64,000 nucleotides of DNA from Lumbricus rubellus (GCA_945859605.1 OX243817.1:25744343-25808342), one strand, 5' to 3'. Counted from the first letter of the stretch, positions 23,948 through 35,639 are shown. Program-made: numbers and translations. Notes: generated from the letters alone by a model not told the origin.

Positions 23948-24294
23948 CGCCTATAACAACCCTATGACGTAGGCTATTCAATGAAAATACGAAGAACGTG
24001 TCAGATTCATTCAATATAAAACTGTAGCCTATGCTATTTTCGACATATTCGTTAGCCTAAATATAGGCCTACCTTGCTTATAAACATGACTTAACATGTT
24101 TGGAGTTTCGCCAGATATAGGCCTATAAGCCAGGCCGATGATGCCGATCTGTTCTGTAAATGTGCGAATACCATCGATCGTCTCGGTGCAGTTTTCTCAG
24201 TTTTTCTAAGTTTTCCTCTTATAGGCTAGGCCGCTAGGCCTAAAGAGTGACGATGATGATAGGCATGTAATAAATTAATAATTATTGTCTGGGT
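23948..24294. other. Intergenic
   Basis: No gene or clear repeat boundary; several AGGCCTA motifs. Confidence 0.4.
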
Positions 24295-24822
24295 CTAAAC
24301 AAATGAAGCTGCGTTGGCATTCATTTTCAGCGTCGTCTTTCGCGGCATCGAGCAGACGTCACCTTTCCCGGATATCCGTTCATTCCACGATTTCCTCCTC
24401 GCCCGTGACCCGTTGTCCTCCCGTCCACCGGTCGGCGATCGTCCACACCGTCCATCGTAGTTTTTACGGAACTTTTTCAGCCACAGATTGACGAGGGTCA
24501 ACAGAACAACGACCACGAATAACGCAGCCACAACCGAAAAGTGTATAACGATAGATGATGACGACGTCGTGACGTAAGATTCCGTATTTATTAATGGCGC
24601 TTCGTAAATGTAACCTGACGTCACAATCCGGTGATCGGCCGTCGTCAGAATCAGCTGTTGGTGGTCGTCTGCTCGAGTGGTGACGTTTCTGAGGACAGAT
24701 ATGACGTCCTTAGATGTTGCGATGACGTCCTTCGAGAAGAAGGATGTGACGTCATGGGCGGGTTTCATGATGGCGTCATCGTCATGGTCAAATTCCGGTA
24801 GATCGGTGATATTAACATCCAT
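24295..24822 (-). CDS. Candidate single-pass membrane protein, unknown family
   Basis: An uninterrupted 175-codon frame starts at an ATG at 24822. The N-terminal half is acidic (FDHDDD) with two possible N-glycosylation sites (NIT at 4-6, NVT at 46-48). Residues about 91-115 form one hydrophobic stretch (VIHFSVVAALFVVVVLLTLV), immediately followed by basic residues (KKFRK) and a basic tail. This predicts an N-outside, C-inside protein without a cleaved signal peptide. The region is more GC-rich than its surroundings and shows repeated TGACGTC words. I do not recognise a family. It could be a single-exon gene, one exon of a larger gene, or a chance frame. Confidence 0.4.
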   Translation of the reverse strand: MDVNITDLPEFDHDDDAIMKPAHDVTSFFSKDVIATSKDVISVLRNVTTRADDHQQLILTTADHRIVTSGYIYEAPLINTESYVTTSSSSIVIHFSVVAALFVVVVLLTLVNLWLKKFRKNYDGRCGRSPTGGREDNGSRARRKSWNERISGKGDVCSMPRKTTLKMNANAASFV

Positions 24823-24913
24823 CGCTGTTCATAATGTTTTGAACGCGACACACGCAGTGTGGTCTATCGTATTAAGCTTATTATATAGGTCTACGATTTA
24901 TGTCGCTTTGTTT

Positions 24914-24951
<38 letters not shown>

Positions 24952-25035
24952 GGGTTATTTTAAGGAAATTTCTCAACTGCACATATTTTCAGAATATCAT
25001 CCTACATCAGGTAAATTGGTCATTATTGAGACTAA

Positions 25036-25200
25036 CAGGGCTTTTTAACGTGCAGTTCTACACAAAATGTGCAGTTCTAATAAACTTCTAAATCATTAGT
25101 GCAGTTGTAAAAGCATTTTTGTGGAGTTTTACAAAAAAAATTATTTGAAAGTTCGTTCAACTTCGTTGTCTTCCGATTTGGAATAATTCGCTATTTTAAA
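25036..25200 (+). repeat. Dispersed repeat, CAGGGCTTTTTAACGTGCAG family
   Basis: This begins CAGGGCTTTTTAACGTGCAG, continues with repeated GTGCAGTTCTA words, and ends with TCTTCCGATTTGGAATAAT. Related copies are at 21117-21235 (direct) and 35050-35180 (inverted). No partner terminus was found. Confidence 0.6.
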
Positions 25201-25243
25201 CAGACATTTAGAGAAGCCTATTCGGCCTATTGCAAGTTTTGTT

Positions 25244-25951
25244 ATTCAAATCAAATCAAATCAAGTTTATTGCTCCCAAGACAGAAAAATAAAATAGATA
25301 CAGCAATTACATAATACTACTTGCTAAATAAAGCTAAGGATGTTAAATAAAATAAAAAAATACATGGGCAAGCGAGTAGCAATTCAAGGGAAGCAATAGG
25401 AGCCCCAGAAGGGAAAATCCCACTAGTTAGGGGCCCTAGATAAATGATTACTCATGACAAAGATGCTGGATAGATGACGCATGTCTTGTTAGTATCAAAG
25501 TGGGAGATTTGCATGTAGCTGTGTGTTTAGTGAGGGAGTAAGTTAGAGGCACAGTGAGACAGAAAAAGGGAAGACAGAGAAAGAGGGGGAAGAGAAGAAA
25601 GAAGAGAAGAGAGAAGAAGAAGAAGAGATTCAAAGAGACCATTAGTTGACCAACATCACACGATAATATTAGTTTTAGATAAACATTTTAGATAACATTT
25701 TTCACCGTATACACACGTATCAGACGTTTAAATTGAGTGAAAGCCATGCCCATCCTAATACTAGGAGATAAACTGTTCCACATTAAGGGTCCTTGGTATT
25801 TAATAGAAAATTTACGTGTATTAGTTCTCGGATAAATGCTTATGTAGTCCCGTTTATTTCTGGTAGCATACGAATGCTCTAGTTTATTAAAATAGGATAC
25901 AAAACAGGATGGGAGGAGACCATTGTGGAATTTATACATAAATTCACACAT
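25244..25951 (-). mobile_element. CR1/L2-like LINE 3' fragment
   Basis: The minus-strand frame at 25951-25688 reads MYKFHNGLLPSCFVSYF, SYATRNKRD, then GPLMWNSLSPSIR, the typical C-terminal end of CR1/L2-type reverse transcriptases. Past a purine/pyrimidine-biased stretch the copy ends in GATTTGATTTGATTTGA (25244-25264), a short 3' repeat typical of such LINEs. It is 5'-truncated. A similar (GATTT) tail without coding sequence lies near 32804-32825. Confidence 0.75.
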
Positions 25952-25973
25952 TCGAAGTTTTCAGCTATAAACT

Positions 25974-26090
25974 TTGAAACCACCATCATCATCATCATAA
26001 ACCGTGGGCTCATCGCCCGTACGTAGGTGTCCGACGCCATTTTCAGATTTCAATCGTCTTCTTTCTTTTGATCCGGGCTTGGGACCGGCG
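25974..26090 (-). mobile_element. 3' tail of the same LINE family as 958-1336
   Basis: On the minus strand GGCGTCGGACACCTACG is followed by GAGCCCACGG and a (GAT)n end. It matches both sides of the hAT insertion at 1337-2638 but is not interrupted. Confidence 0.65.
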
Positions 26091-26219
26091 TAAAGGTTTC
26101 AAATTACCCCCTCCTAAACATTACCCCCCGGTAACTTGAAACCGGTCTCAGATTACCCCCGGAAACTAGATTTGCATCAATCATCATTGCACTAATAAAA
26201 TCAGAAAAGACCCTTACTT

Positions 26220-26630
26220 GACTTGCCGAAATGGATACAGATCTGGTGTCGCCACTGAAATTGTATTATCAAAAGTTTCTTGTTACGGCGGTAACGTTAA
26301 TTAACGCTCTGATAATATAGCCTAATTCACTACAGAACAAAGAGTAGTTTATAACCCAAAAAGGAGTCGTAATGAAAGAGAAGTTGACAATTAATATGGA
26401 TCGAGACTCGAGTGTTATATTACATCTTTAGTATGATTTATAGGCTAATGAGTTTAGTTAATAGATTTTAAGAATTATAATTTATATAAAACTGACGCTT
26501 TCAGTATCCAACTTTCCTTCTTGTGAAAAACCGGGACAATTTCGCTCTTTTGCCCAAGTCTTCGGGACACCGGGACGCACCACAAAAAACCGGGACATGT
26601 CCCGGAAAACCGGGACGTATGGTCACCCTA
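26220..26630. mobile_element. TAGGGTGACC family element, copy 2, 5'-truncated and rearranged
   Basis: The right third (about 26490-26630) matches copy 1 (12490-12647) base for base over long stretches and ends ATGGTCACCCTA. The segment at about 26330-26465 matches copy 1 (about 12385-12500) in the opposite orientation. The left terminus is not found. Confidence 0.7.
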
Positions 26631-26633
26631 CAC

Positions 26634-26992
26634 CAGTGGTTCCCAACCTTTTTGGACCCTCGGGCCACTTTTTCTAAGATGGAGGACAAGCGGGCCACTT
26701 TTTCTCCGTTGGAGGACATTAGGGGGCCACAATGCTAAAATTTACTTAACTAAAAGCATATAAAATTGTTATAATTGATTCAAAATACAATGTTAGATGC
26801 TATTTATAGACGTCAAAATAAAATAATTTGTAATAGAAAAAAATTATGTGTTATATCCTGTCAAAATTGTCAATTTTTCACAAATCTTTGTTTTTTTTCG
26901 AAAGATGAGGGCCATTTTTGAGGCCTGGCGGGCCATTTTTTTAAGCCTGGCGGGCCACTTTTGGCCCGCGGGCCACGGGTTGGGAACCGCTG
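26634..26992. mobile_element. hAT MITE with Buster-type target site
   Basis: Inverted ends CAGTGGTTCCCAACC and GGTTGGGAACCGCTG. The exact 8-bp flank CCCTACAC (26626-26633, 26993-27000) fits nnnTAnnn. Several CGGGCCACTTTT words lie inside. It landed across the right end of the 26220-26630 element, so it is younger. Confidence 0.9.
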
Positions 26993-27000
26993 CCCTACAC

Positions 27001-27737
27001 TATATCAGTTTAACCCTATTTCGCAAGATGGTCCTGAATTGCTGACCAGGACGTACTTTCTTAAATCATATGGTACAGAAACCAACCAAGATCTAACTAA
27101 TAAACTACCGGTACCAAATTCAGGTAGCCATGTGTAGTAATGATGTTGTTTTTAGGTTTTACTAAAATTTTATGTGTTCAAATAATAGGACCAAACATTT
27201 TGAAATTTTACAGTTTAAAATTTGAAGGATAGGCTACCACTGGTGAGAAGCCATTCAGTTGTACAAAAGTAGTATTTGTACAAATATTAGCAGTAAGTTA
27301 TTCTCATTTTAGCAGGATTGTGTCAAATATTATGATAGTAAATAATAACATTATAACCATTAACCATATAATAATTAATAGTATTACAGTATATTATAAC
27401 AGTTCACGTAATACGATGACGTAGACAGCAACTAAGCTAAGCGTTATTTGGCTTGCATCAGACAGCCTGTTTGAATATGCCATGTCTTTATCTCTAGACA
27501 AGTTTGTTTTCTTGTATTTTATGCCAATAGAGTTGTCAATAGAAATTTAAAGTTAGATTCACGGCAAAAAGTCTTATAATCTTGTTTGTTACAATTAGTT
27601 TCATTAAAATATATTGGCTACTTTCATTGTTTGTGCGATTGTGTGTAAAAAAGTAACTGCACAAAACCTGATTTTCAACTGCACAAATTCGTTTTCCAAC
27701 TACACACTTTGTGTCCAGCTGCACGTTAAAATAACCC

Positions 27738-27803
<66 letters not shown>

Positions 27804-29040
27804 CCTATATAATTTAATATCGCTCGAAGTATAGCCGATACCTGTGTCACTTTAACGAATGCATGCATGCAGTAGGCCTATTTTACATCGAAACGACTAA
27901 AGTTATACATTGTTTGCAATGTGTCGTATAATGGCAACAGCCTCTAACAATCCTGTCTTATCCAATGCGTATCTGGTTTTGCTGGGCATAGTTTTTATAC
28001 AGAGCCATGAGCTGCATATATGTGTATACTGTACAGACCTACTACATTCATACAGACTGCTTGCCTGTCATGCTTTAGTCACCGACGCTCGGTTCATGCG
28101 AAGCGTTCGGTTTGAATCCGATAAATACTCCGGGGATCGATAGAGCAGAAATAAAATGCATCTGTACCCGAATTTTACGACCTATTTGCATCTTCGGCTG
28201 ATACATCGTATGGATCGAGTACAGCCTGCAAATGCAAACCTAACGTAACCTCTTTAGCACACCGCGAAACAACCATGCATCGGCGACATAACTGCACCGA
28301 AATACATTTTGCACCAATGGAGTACCGGGCATAGCCTAAGGTGTATGTATACGTTCAGCAGGTCAATTATAAGATTCCTATGAACCGAACATAAAATATG
28401 ATTATATAGACGATCGAAGTCTGGCTTTAGCTTGGCAGACCTGGGATGGGGGGGGGGGGGGCTTCAATCCAGTTCTACCTTACCACTAGCTAGGAAGGTC
28501 GCTCCGTTCTACCTCAGACTCCTCAGTCCATCGATCGTCATGACTTTTCCACCAGCCAAGGAAGATACAGGGATCGGCCTTTTCCAGGTCTTCCTTGAGA
28601 TATAGGCAACACCGCAATTAAGCTTTGATCTCGGGATCAGATGCTATTCCTCTTTTCAAGTCCTTTCCGTGATCGCATTGTGGCCGCGGGCAACGTCCTG
28701 ATGACTTTCTTTTCTCGGAAAAGGATTCTTTGCTCCCCCGGCAACGATCGATATGTATCTATTGTTCTTTCTTAGTAGCCTATATCAGGCCCATACATAA
28801 CATCTCTGCATTACCTTTCGGTATCTTGTATAGCTAACAATTGCATTAAATATTTAAAATTATATACCAACTGTTCTCTGAGTTTCTGCAACAAGGATTC
28901 ATACACTACCGGTATAGGTCTAGTTTATATTATAGGCTCTAGTAGACCAGTAGGCCTATAATAATTTAGAAAAATAACTAAGGGCAGTGGGGGTCAGACG
29001 CTGATTTATGTGGACTTGCATGGCGTGTACAATAAGGACT
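27001..29040. other. Intergenic, no supported gene
   Basis: Apart from the end of the 24949-27740 element, (TA)n at 27741-27800 and a G run at about 28450, I see no gene. Short open frames near 27900-28140 have no recognisable features. Confidence 0.4.
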
Positions 29041-29044
29041 TTAA

Positions 29045-29107
29045 CCCTTTAATGCCGGAGGGTATAGGATATATCATACCATTTACTACCATCTCGGCAT
29101 TAAAAGG
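29045..29107. mobile_element. 63-bp piggyBac-type palindromic element, copy 1
   Basis: TTAA on both sides (29041-29044, 29108-29111) and ends CCCTTTAATGCCG / CGGCATTAAAAGG. The whole unit folds as an imperfect hairpin. A second copy lies at 33652-33714 in opposite orientation. Confidence 0.75.
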
Positions 29108-29552
29108 TTAATATGATATCCTAGGAAAGACTGGGGGGCTGAATGATGACTTGAATCCCCACAACAGCTCAGCAATTCTCACCCTGTATAGGCCTACATA
29201 GGCCTACATGTATATGCTATCGGCTACTGCAGACAAAGTCACAAAGGCAGTCCTTTCGTCGTTTTTACTAACCAGATGTAGCCTAGGTCTGAATCCATGG
29301 GTGATGAGTTATGAGTAGTCCGATCATCAATTCATCATTTTGGCCTCTCGCTACAATTATTTTATGATTGCGTAGGTCTAACTCTTCTGTCATGCGTCAT
29401 GATGCGTGCACCACAGTTGATGGGAGTATACATAGTTTCCACTAAAAACGCTTTCTGTTGTTAAGCTTGGATCTCGGGAACTTTAGTAACTAAATTCTAG
29501 TTGAGACTGTTTTTGGCGGCAGTTATTAAGCTGCGCGCGCTGGTAGGCCTAT

Positions 29553-30456
29553 AGCAGTGGTCACCAACCCGCGGCTCGCGAGCCACATGCGGCTCTTGAA
29601 GCGTTCTGTGGCGGCTCTCCAGAGCTTTCCAAATAATGAATTTTTTGCCACAAATTGCGCTGCAAAGTTTTCTGCGTTACTTGAGCTCGAAATCCTGCAA
29701 CTTGTCTACTAAGGAAATGGAGAGGCAGAGTAAACAAACTGCGCTATAAAAACTGACCGTATTTTATTGGATTGAACGGGCAGTGTCAAACGACTCAGCG
29801 CGTGAGATCGGTCAGAGCGGGAGGGGCGATTTGTGAATGAGACTATATTTTGGGGTAATATTTTTTGAACCGGGCACTGCGTTTAGACATACTTTGGCTG
29901 TAAAGAATTTTTTGGACTTGGTTCAAAAAATGGTCAAATAAAATGTCGTTATGTAAATCATTAGCTATGGCTTTGTTAAATAAAAAAATATATACTGCGG
30001 GTTGACTCTCTTGTGACGTAAAACAAACTCAGAGCAGGATGGTGAAGCTTGATGAAGTATAATGTGTCTGTTGTCGTGCAAAGTAATAATATCGATGGTC
30101 AATGTAAACAGACATTTAATGCATTTAAAATACGTGCAATAATTAGACACCCTGAAAACATTTATAGATGGTATATCAAATAAGAACATTTTTCATTTAG
30201 TGTAATCATTGTTTGTTCCGCCTCAATGCGGTCTCATCAAGGGAGGATAATAATGGTCTTCTTGCAGATTTGAAGCTTGAATTTCACCAGTTCCTGATTA
30301 AACTCTTGCAACAGACATAATAATTTTATAAGACACCGCTAAACATATTTTATATAAAGTTATAGATTTAAAAAAACTGTTCAATAATTTTAAGTAATAC
30401 TTCAGAGTGGATGTTGCTAGCATGACTGGATTTGATGTAAAGGCCGGTTGGTGAGG
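29553..30456. mobile_element. Degraded hAT element fragment
   Basis: Left end CAGTGGTCACCAACC followed by GCGGCTCGCGAGCC and GCGGCTCTT, a well-known hAT terminal pattern in animals. A possible right end (GGTTGGTGAGGCGCT) lies near 30441-30456, but no target duplication is preserved. No transposase frame survives. Confidence 0.45.
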
Positions 30457-30484
30457 CGCTCATCCATTTTTCAAAGGTCCTGAT

Positions 30485-30820
30485 CAGGGTTGCCAGGTCG
30501 TCGCGAAAAGCGCGAATTGGGCGACTTTTGAAAGCGCTCGCGACTAAAAATTTCGTCCTCGCGACCTCGCGCTTTTTTGGGCGACTTTTGAATTACGGCG
30601 ACTTTTTTGGGGCGACTTTTTTTTTAGTGCAAAAGGGGAATTTTCCACGAGATTTCGATCGAAAGACTAACAAAAAGGTCGTCAAAAATGTTGGCGACCT
30701 TTTTTTTAGTCATCAGAAAAATTTTCGCGACCAAACATAGAAAAGCACGATGATCTCGCGACTTTCGCGACTTTTTTTCGTAATCTCGCGCCAAAGTTTT
30801 CCCGAAGTCTGGCAACCCTG
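30485..30820. mobile_element. MITE with CAGGGTTGCCAG termini
   Basis: Inverted ends CAGGGTTGCCAG and CTGGCAACCCTG; the interior alternates GCGACTTTT and GTCGCGA words. Flanks GAT and ATC extend the palindrome, but no direct 8-bp duplication is visible, so it is old or the boundary is inexact. Confidence 0.65.
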
Positions 30821-31082
30821 ATCGGGCAAGCGTATTATATCCGAATCACAAGCCGTATTGCACTTCAGAGATATTTCATTTCTGTAAACAGGAAGTTGGA
30901 TGAATGATGGAAACATGATATTACTGCTGACATACAGAAGTATCATTAGAAGCTGAATGAGCATATTAATTAACAGAAGTAGAAGTTGGATGAGCGACGA
31001 AACCATGAATTTATGCCAAATTGTTTCCGTAAAAATCATTCTCAAAATCATATTAGAAACGATAAGATGGAAGACGGAGACA

Positions 31083-31760
31083 AAAAATGGCGGGTGAACA
31101 AGCGGGCTTTCATAGGAGTAGAGTAACGAGAGATCAGCTCACCAACCTGAGAATAATAATGCAGACAATTAACGATCATCAACAACCACTGTACATGTGT
31201 GTTTCGTTGATTTTACGAAAGCATTTGACAGTATCTCACATGAACAACTATGGCTAGTAATGATAGAAATGGGATATCCAGCACACATCGTTAATATGCT
31301 GAACACATTGTACTGTAAGCAACGAGCAAAAGTGAAGGTGGCAGGGGTACTATCAAGAGAGTTTTGTGTCCAGAAATGGGTGAGACAAGGATGCGTAATC
31401 TCACCTCATTTATTCAATATTATGGCAGAAGTGGTCATGAGAGAAGTGATGGATGGATGGGAGGGCGGAGTGCAATTAGGTCGTAGGAAGATAACAAACT
31501 TGAGGTATGCGGATGATATCGTGTTTCTGGCTGGGTCAGAATGTGAGTTGCAGGACACAATCAGTAGGCTAGAACTGGTAGGGAAGAAAAGAGGTCTACT
31601 AATAAATTTTGGCAAAACCAAGGTTATGGCTTTAAACGGAGTGGCATGCAATATTGTGGGTTAAGGGAAGGAAGCTGGAACAGGTCGAAACTTTCCAATA
31701 GGCTTCGTTGAAGACGGTAGGTGATAGGATAGACACCTTTACTAGGTTGTAAACACCTAT
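31083..31760 (+). pseudogene. LINE reverse transcriptase fragment, frameshifted
   Basis: The frame from 31197 contains VDFTKAFDSISHEQLW (catalytic Asp region), RQGCVISPHLFNIMAE and the YADD box in LRYADDIVFLAGS, all reverse transcriptase motifs of non-LTR elements. Just upstream, EQAGFHRSRVTRDQLTNLRI is in another frame (from 31090); the frame changes at a TGTGT run near 31196-31200. The main frame stops at 31664. A few more codons like ETFQYL follow in a shifted frame to about 31760. Neither end of the LINE is present. Confidence 0.85.
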
Positions 31761-33647
31761 AATTAATAAGGTCTTAGGCCAAACAGCCATGGATTAAAAT
31801 AATGATAGTCAAAGAATGTCCAGAATAAGTGAACACCTGCGTTAAGTATGTTATTCATCCTAAAAATAAAACCCGCGTTGCAATCTAGCTAAGTAAAACT
31901 GGTCTAGTACCTTGCTCATAATTACTGTAATATGCCGAGAAAATTTCTGCCCAGGGTAACGGCCTCTGTTGTCATAGACCCTGGTCAAATCGGATCCATC
32001 TATCTATCTATGTGATGTCTTAAGTGGATTGCTTAATGGTATTATTGATCAACTTGGCTTTAAATTACATCACGCAATGTTGAGGTTTGCGACTGTACAT
32101 GTATGTTTCCACGTACTATCGTTATAATACTCTTGATCTTGAATCGCATTGTCGAACTGTTGTCTCTAAAATGGTTGTCCTGTTGTCGAATGAGTTGCAC
32201 CACGCAGATGAACTCATCTAACCAACCTTCGCCTTCTTTGTCTCTTTGTTGCCTCCAATGAATGAACGGCAGCTCGCGGAGTTTGGATGGATGCATCCAG
32301 ATTTGACGATGGCCTTTGACAACATAGGCCGTTGCCCTCGACAGAAATTTGTTCGGCATATTACAGCAGTTTATAACTGCACATTTGGCAGAGTTGATGG
32401 CTTCGATTGGCATCCAAGTTGCTGGTAGTGTCTTACTATGATGTTGATTTAGTTCTTTTTCCGTTGTTTAGCGCTATTACGTCCCTTATATAGATTTAAA
32501 CCACGAGGATTTTTCCGAACGCAATCATCGTCACCCTCCTCCTATATGGGGTTTGTGATTTGGCATCACCAGTTTATATTATGCTGCAATTTTTGTTTGT
32601 CTCAGTTACCTTTAAAAAGAAGGATATTACGTTATATGATTTTTAAAACTGCTTATTGACGCAGGAGATGTTTTTCCGTATAATCATTGCCTCTATATAG
32701 CACATGTTTTATTCATTTTAAAGGTCTGTTAGTTACGGTCAATTTAAAATATTTTGCATTGTGTAGGTTTTGGCCAAATTAAATGTATAACAACTTCACA
32801 TAAAATCAAATCAAATCAAATACCATTTAATCAATGCAGATTTAACCTTATTTTTTAATTTTTAATTCGCTTCACTTTTTGGGGGACGCTAGGCACTGAT
32901 GGTTTAAAGTAGACAGTGAAACACTCGTAATGAGACAAACCGTAAGAGATTCATTATTATCCATTCCGTCGCACATTTATATAAAAAAACCGTTAGTATG
33001 TTTTAAAGGTGTGTAAGGCGACCTCTATTCCAGGTGCCGACGTCCCACTGTAAGGCTGCATGGCTCACGGAGGTAAATTGGGGCAAGGCCCTGACAACAT
33101 GCCATACCAATGTAGCTACCCTATAGTATCTAATAAGGGAGCGTCACAGATGCGTGACGTCAATCTAGGCAGCATTTACCAGTTTGCTGTGGATATGCAT
33201 TTCGTCGAATCTAACGTTGATCATTCATTGAATTTGTCCATTCAGTGTATTCCGTCAACTGCATCACAGCTTCTGGTGTGACGTTGGATGATGAAGAGGA
33301 AAGGTACTCTATTGGGGGGGGGGGGGTTAATGATGGTTGTGTGGGGTTGTACGGGTGTGCGTGGGCTCGATTTTTGGTTCGTTTCTGATGGTTTATGCCA
33401 ACGTTCCCAACGGCACATTCAAACTGACGCGACTACCTTTGTAACACTATTCAGTCAGATTTTCATCTGAATATCAACAACGAAACAGCCTGAATACCTT
33501 AAACACCTTTTTCAACGATATCATGTTTTTTATAAATTAATGTGTCTGCTTTTAGTGGTTATTATTCCATCCAGACTGCAGTTAATTAATTATATATATA
33601 GAAAATGAAACACAGAAGAAGGTGGTAAAAGAAAAAGAGTTACTCAT
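31761..33647. other. Intergenic, no supported gene
   Basis: I see no gene. A (AATCAAATC)-type tail at about 32804-32825 may be a LINE 3' end, and a G run lies at 33316-33327. Confidence 0.4.
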
Positions 33648-33651
33648 TTAA

Positions 33652-33714
33652 CCCTTTAATGCCGAGATGGTGGTAAATGGTATAGGAAATCCTATACCCT
33701 CCGGTATTAAAGGG
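33652..33714. mobile_element. 63-bp piggyBac-type palindromic element, copy 2
   Basis: TTAA flanks (33648-33651, 33715-33718) and ends CCCTTTAATGCCG / CGGTATTAAAGGG. It is the same length as the copy at 29045-29107 and aligns to it in reverse. Confidence 0.8.
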
Positions 33715-33718
33715 TTAA

Positions 33719-34155
33719 AGATCCAATATTCAATATGTTCGCCACTGTTTACATGCAATTTGTATAGCTCTGCTCAGCACCACAATCTCGATCCAGGCAC
33801 GGACAGAAAAGTACTGAGCACTATATAGAAAGAGTCAGGTCAAAATGGAGACCATTCCAAACAGAATTATCCACAGTATAGAGAAAAAAAACATTCTATG
33901 TGATGGCTATGCGTGGAACCAGAGAGTCGCCAGAGAATTTCGAAGTTCACTAAATAGCTACAATACCATAAATGAAGAGGAGGACATCTCGCCTATAAGT
34001 CAACCCCCAGTCTATCTTACAGACCCCATAGAAAGTTTGTTTCCATGTCCGACCCCACACTTACATGTATTTTTCCACAATAATTCCACACTGATCATAC
34101 TGCGTTGTGTCAGTTTGAAATTAATCGAGCATTTATGTATGTATATATACTAGCA
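33719..34155. other. No supported gene
   Basis: A 102-codon plus-strand frame (33845-34153) exists but shows no domain, membrane segment or repeat that I recognise, so I do not call it as a gene. Confidence 0.35.
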
Positions 34156-34530
34156 GGGGTACCCGGCGGTGCTCGGGAAATTTAGATTTTTCGTCCCCCA
34201 AAACCCAGGTCCACCCGCCCCTGCAAGGCGGCTTCGCCGCCCCGGCGTGCTCGGGAAATTTAGATTGTTCGTCCCCCAAAACCCATGTCCACCCGCCCCT
34301 GCAAGGCGGCTTCGCCGCCCCGGCGGTGCTCGGGAAATTTAGATTGTTCGTCCCCCAAAACCAGGTCCACCCGCCCCTGCAAGGCGGCTTGGCCGCCCCG
34401 GCGAGGCGGCTTCGCCGCCTATTTGGGGTTCTAGTTGGGGTATCCAATGTTGCTCGGGAAATTTAGAATTTTTTTCCCAAACCCAGGTCCACCAGCCTCT
34501 GCGGGGCGGCTTCGCCGTCTATGTTGTGGT
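34156..34530. repeat. About 82-bp GC-rich tandem repeat
   Basis: Three to four copies of a unit with GGTGCTCGGGAAATTTAGA, TCGTCCCCCAAAACC and GGCGGCTTCGCCGCC. The last motif is itself a hairpin. The fourth copy (34445-34520) is more diverged. The start, CTAGCAGGGGTACCCGGCG, may be the terminus of a dispersed element. Confidence 0.85.
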
Positions 34531-35349
34531 TTGTGCTTTGAAGGTCTTCCGCAATTCTGCTGGTTATACTGACCAGTCCTCTTAGTTACGATATACACTC
34601 CGTGGCCTAGCTGAGAGCGTGACTGAGCTTTCGTCTTTAATGACGTCACGTCAAAAGCAAAGTCCGTTTGATTTCAAAACATTATCCATTCCAAAACATT
34701 CCAATCTTACGCCGATAATGTTTTGAAATCGTATAGCGTTAGCATGGGGAATTTTAAAATGCCCATATATCTGGATCTAAAGTGAATAATGATTTTAATT
34801 ATTCCAGAAACTTGCGGCGTTCGTACTCACGTCGAGTAATTTTAACGATACCAACATCAAATAACACTACGTGAACTTGCGAAAGAAACTATGAAGGACA
34901 CATAAAACTCTGTTGCAGCTTACAGTTTTTTCTGCTGTAAGCAGAGTCGCAAAATAAGATAGTGATTTGGTTATAGGCTAGTTTCAAAGTGTAGATACAA
35001 ACTTCAATCACAAAACTTGGCTTCTCTAAAATTAATGTTCTTTTAGAGTGGCGCATTATTCCAAATCGGAAGACAATGAAATTTAAAACTATTTTTTAAC
35101 TGCACAAAAATGCCTTTACAACTGCACAATTCCATTAAGAACTGCACATTTTTTGTAGAACTGCACGTTAAAAAAGCCCTGGGCATTATAATAACAAGGC
35201 TTTCTTAAATGTCTATGCTAATTTTGGCCGAATGATCAACATGAACTTGCTATTTTATTTAATTTTTTCAAATTATAAAACAGGTTTGGTTGGTTTGCAA
35301 TCCTAAAACGAAAGGTTAATTTAATTTACATAGATAGATGGATAGCAGT
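34531..35349. repeat. Mostly unique DNA with an inverted copy of the CAGGGCTTTTTAACG family
   Basis: At about 35050-35180 four AACTGCAC motifs end in CACGTTAAAAAAGCCCTG, the reverse of the 25036 copy. The preceding part includes CCAAATCGGAAGACAATG, also shared with that copy. No gene is seen in 34531-35050. Confidence 0.6.
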
Positions 35350-35580
35350 GTTTAATCTAGTCCCCGTCCTCTGGGGGGGGGATTCCGAATTCTGGGGGGG
35401 AGACAATTGAGCGCCCGAAGGACGGTCGCCGAGGCGCGCAGCGCCGAGAGGGGAGGTGTGGGAAGGCGGATGTGCCCCCTCCCCACTCGAAACTTCTTTG
35501 AATTTCCACATTGCAATGGTAGCATTTAAGCTGTCATATTACGAAAACAGCTGTACTTTTTCAGTGCTGATGAGAGTGGC
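35350..35580. repeat. Dispersed repeat shared with 62120-62310
   Basis: It contains CCGAAGGACGGTCGCCGAGG and a tail with TGGTAGCATTTAAGCTGTCA and TTTTTCAGTGCTGATGAGAG. The copy at 62120-62310 has the same order. The tail core matches the tandem unit at 14100-14830. Confidence 0.6.
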
Positions 35581-35639
35581 CTACGACTTCAATAAATAAG
35601 CTTACACTATACAATATTAAACTTACAATAATAATTTCT

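Larger units (their letters stand above)
24949..27740. mobile_element. Candidate composite element inserted in a (TA)n tract
   Basis: The left end CAGGGGTTATTTTAA at 24949 and right end TTAAAATAACCCCTG ending at 27740 are perfect 15-bp inverted repeats. Both flanks are (AT)n (24919-24948 and 27741-27800), as expected if the target was a microsatellite, but this makes the duplication untestable. Inside the right end are several CAACTGCAC motifs, shared with other family copies. The interior carries LINE pieces and two further hAT-like elements. Confidence 0.55.

Noticed and set aside
28440..28760. GC-richer stretch that might be an exon
   Set aside because: No long frame or family motif on either strand.
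32060..32413. A 117-codon minus-strand frame
   Set aside because: No recognisable domain and no splice or promoter context.
33845..34153. A 102-codon plus-strand frame
   Set aside because: No recognisable motif and no splice or repeat context to support it; left uncalled.
34133..34649. Repeated AAKPPCRGGWTW peptide on the minus strand
   Set aside because: It is the translation of the 82-bp tandem repeat, not a repeat protein with other support.
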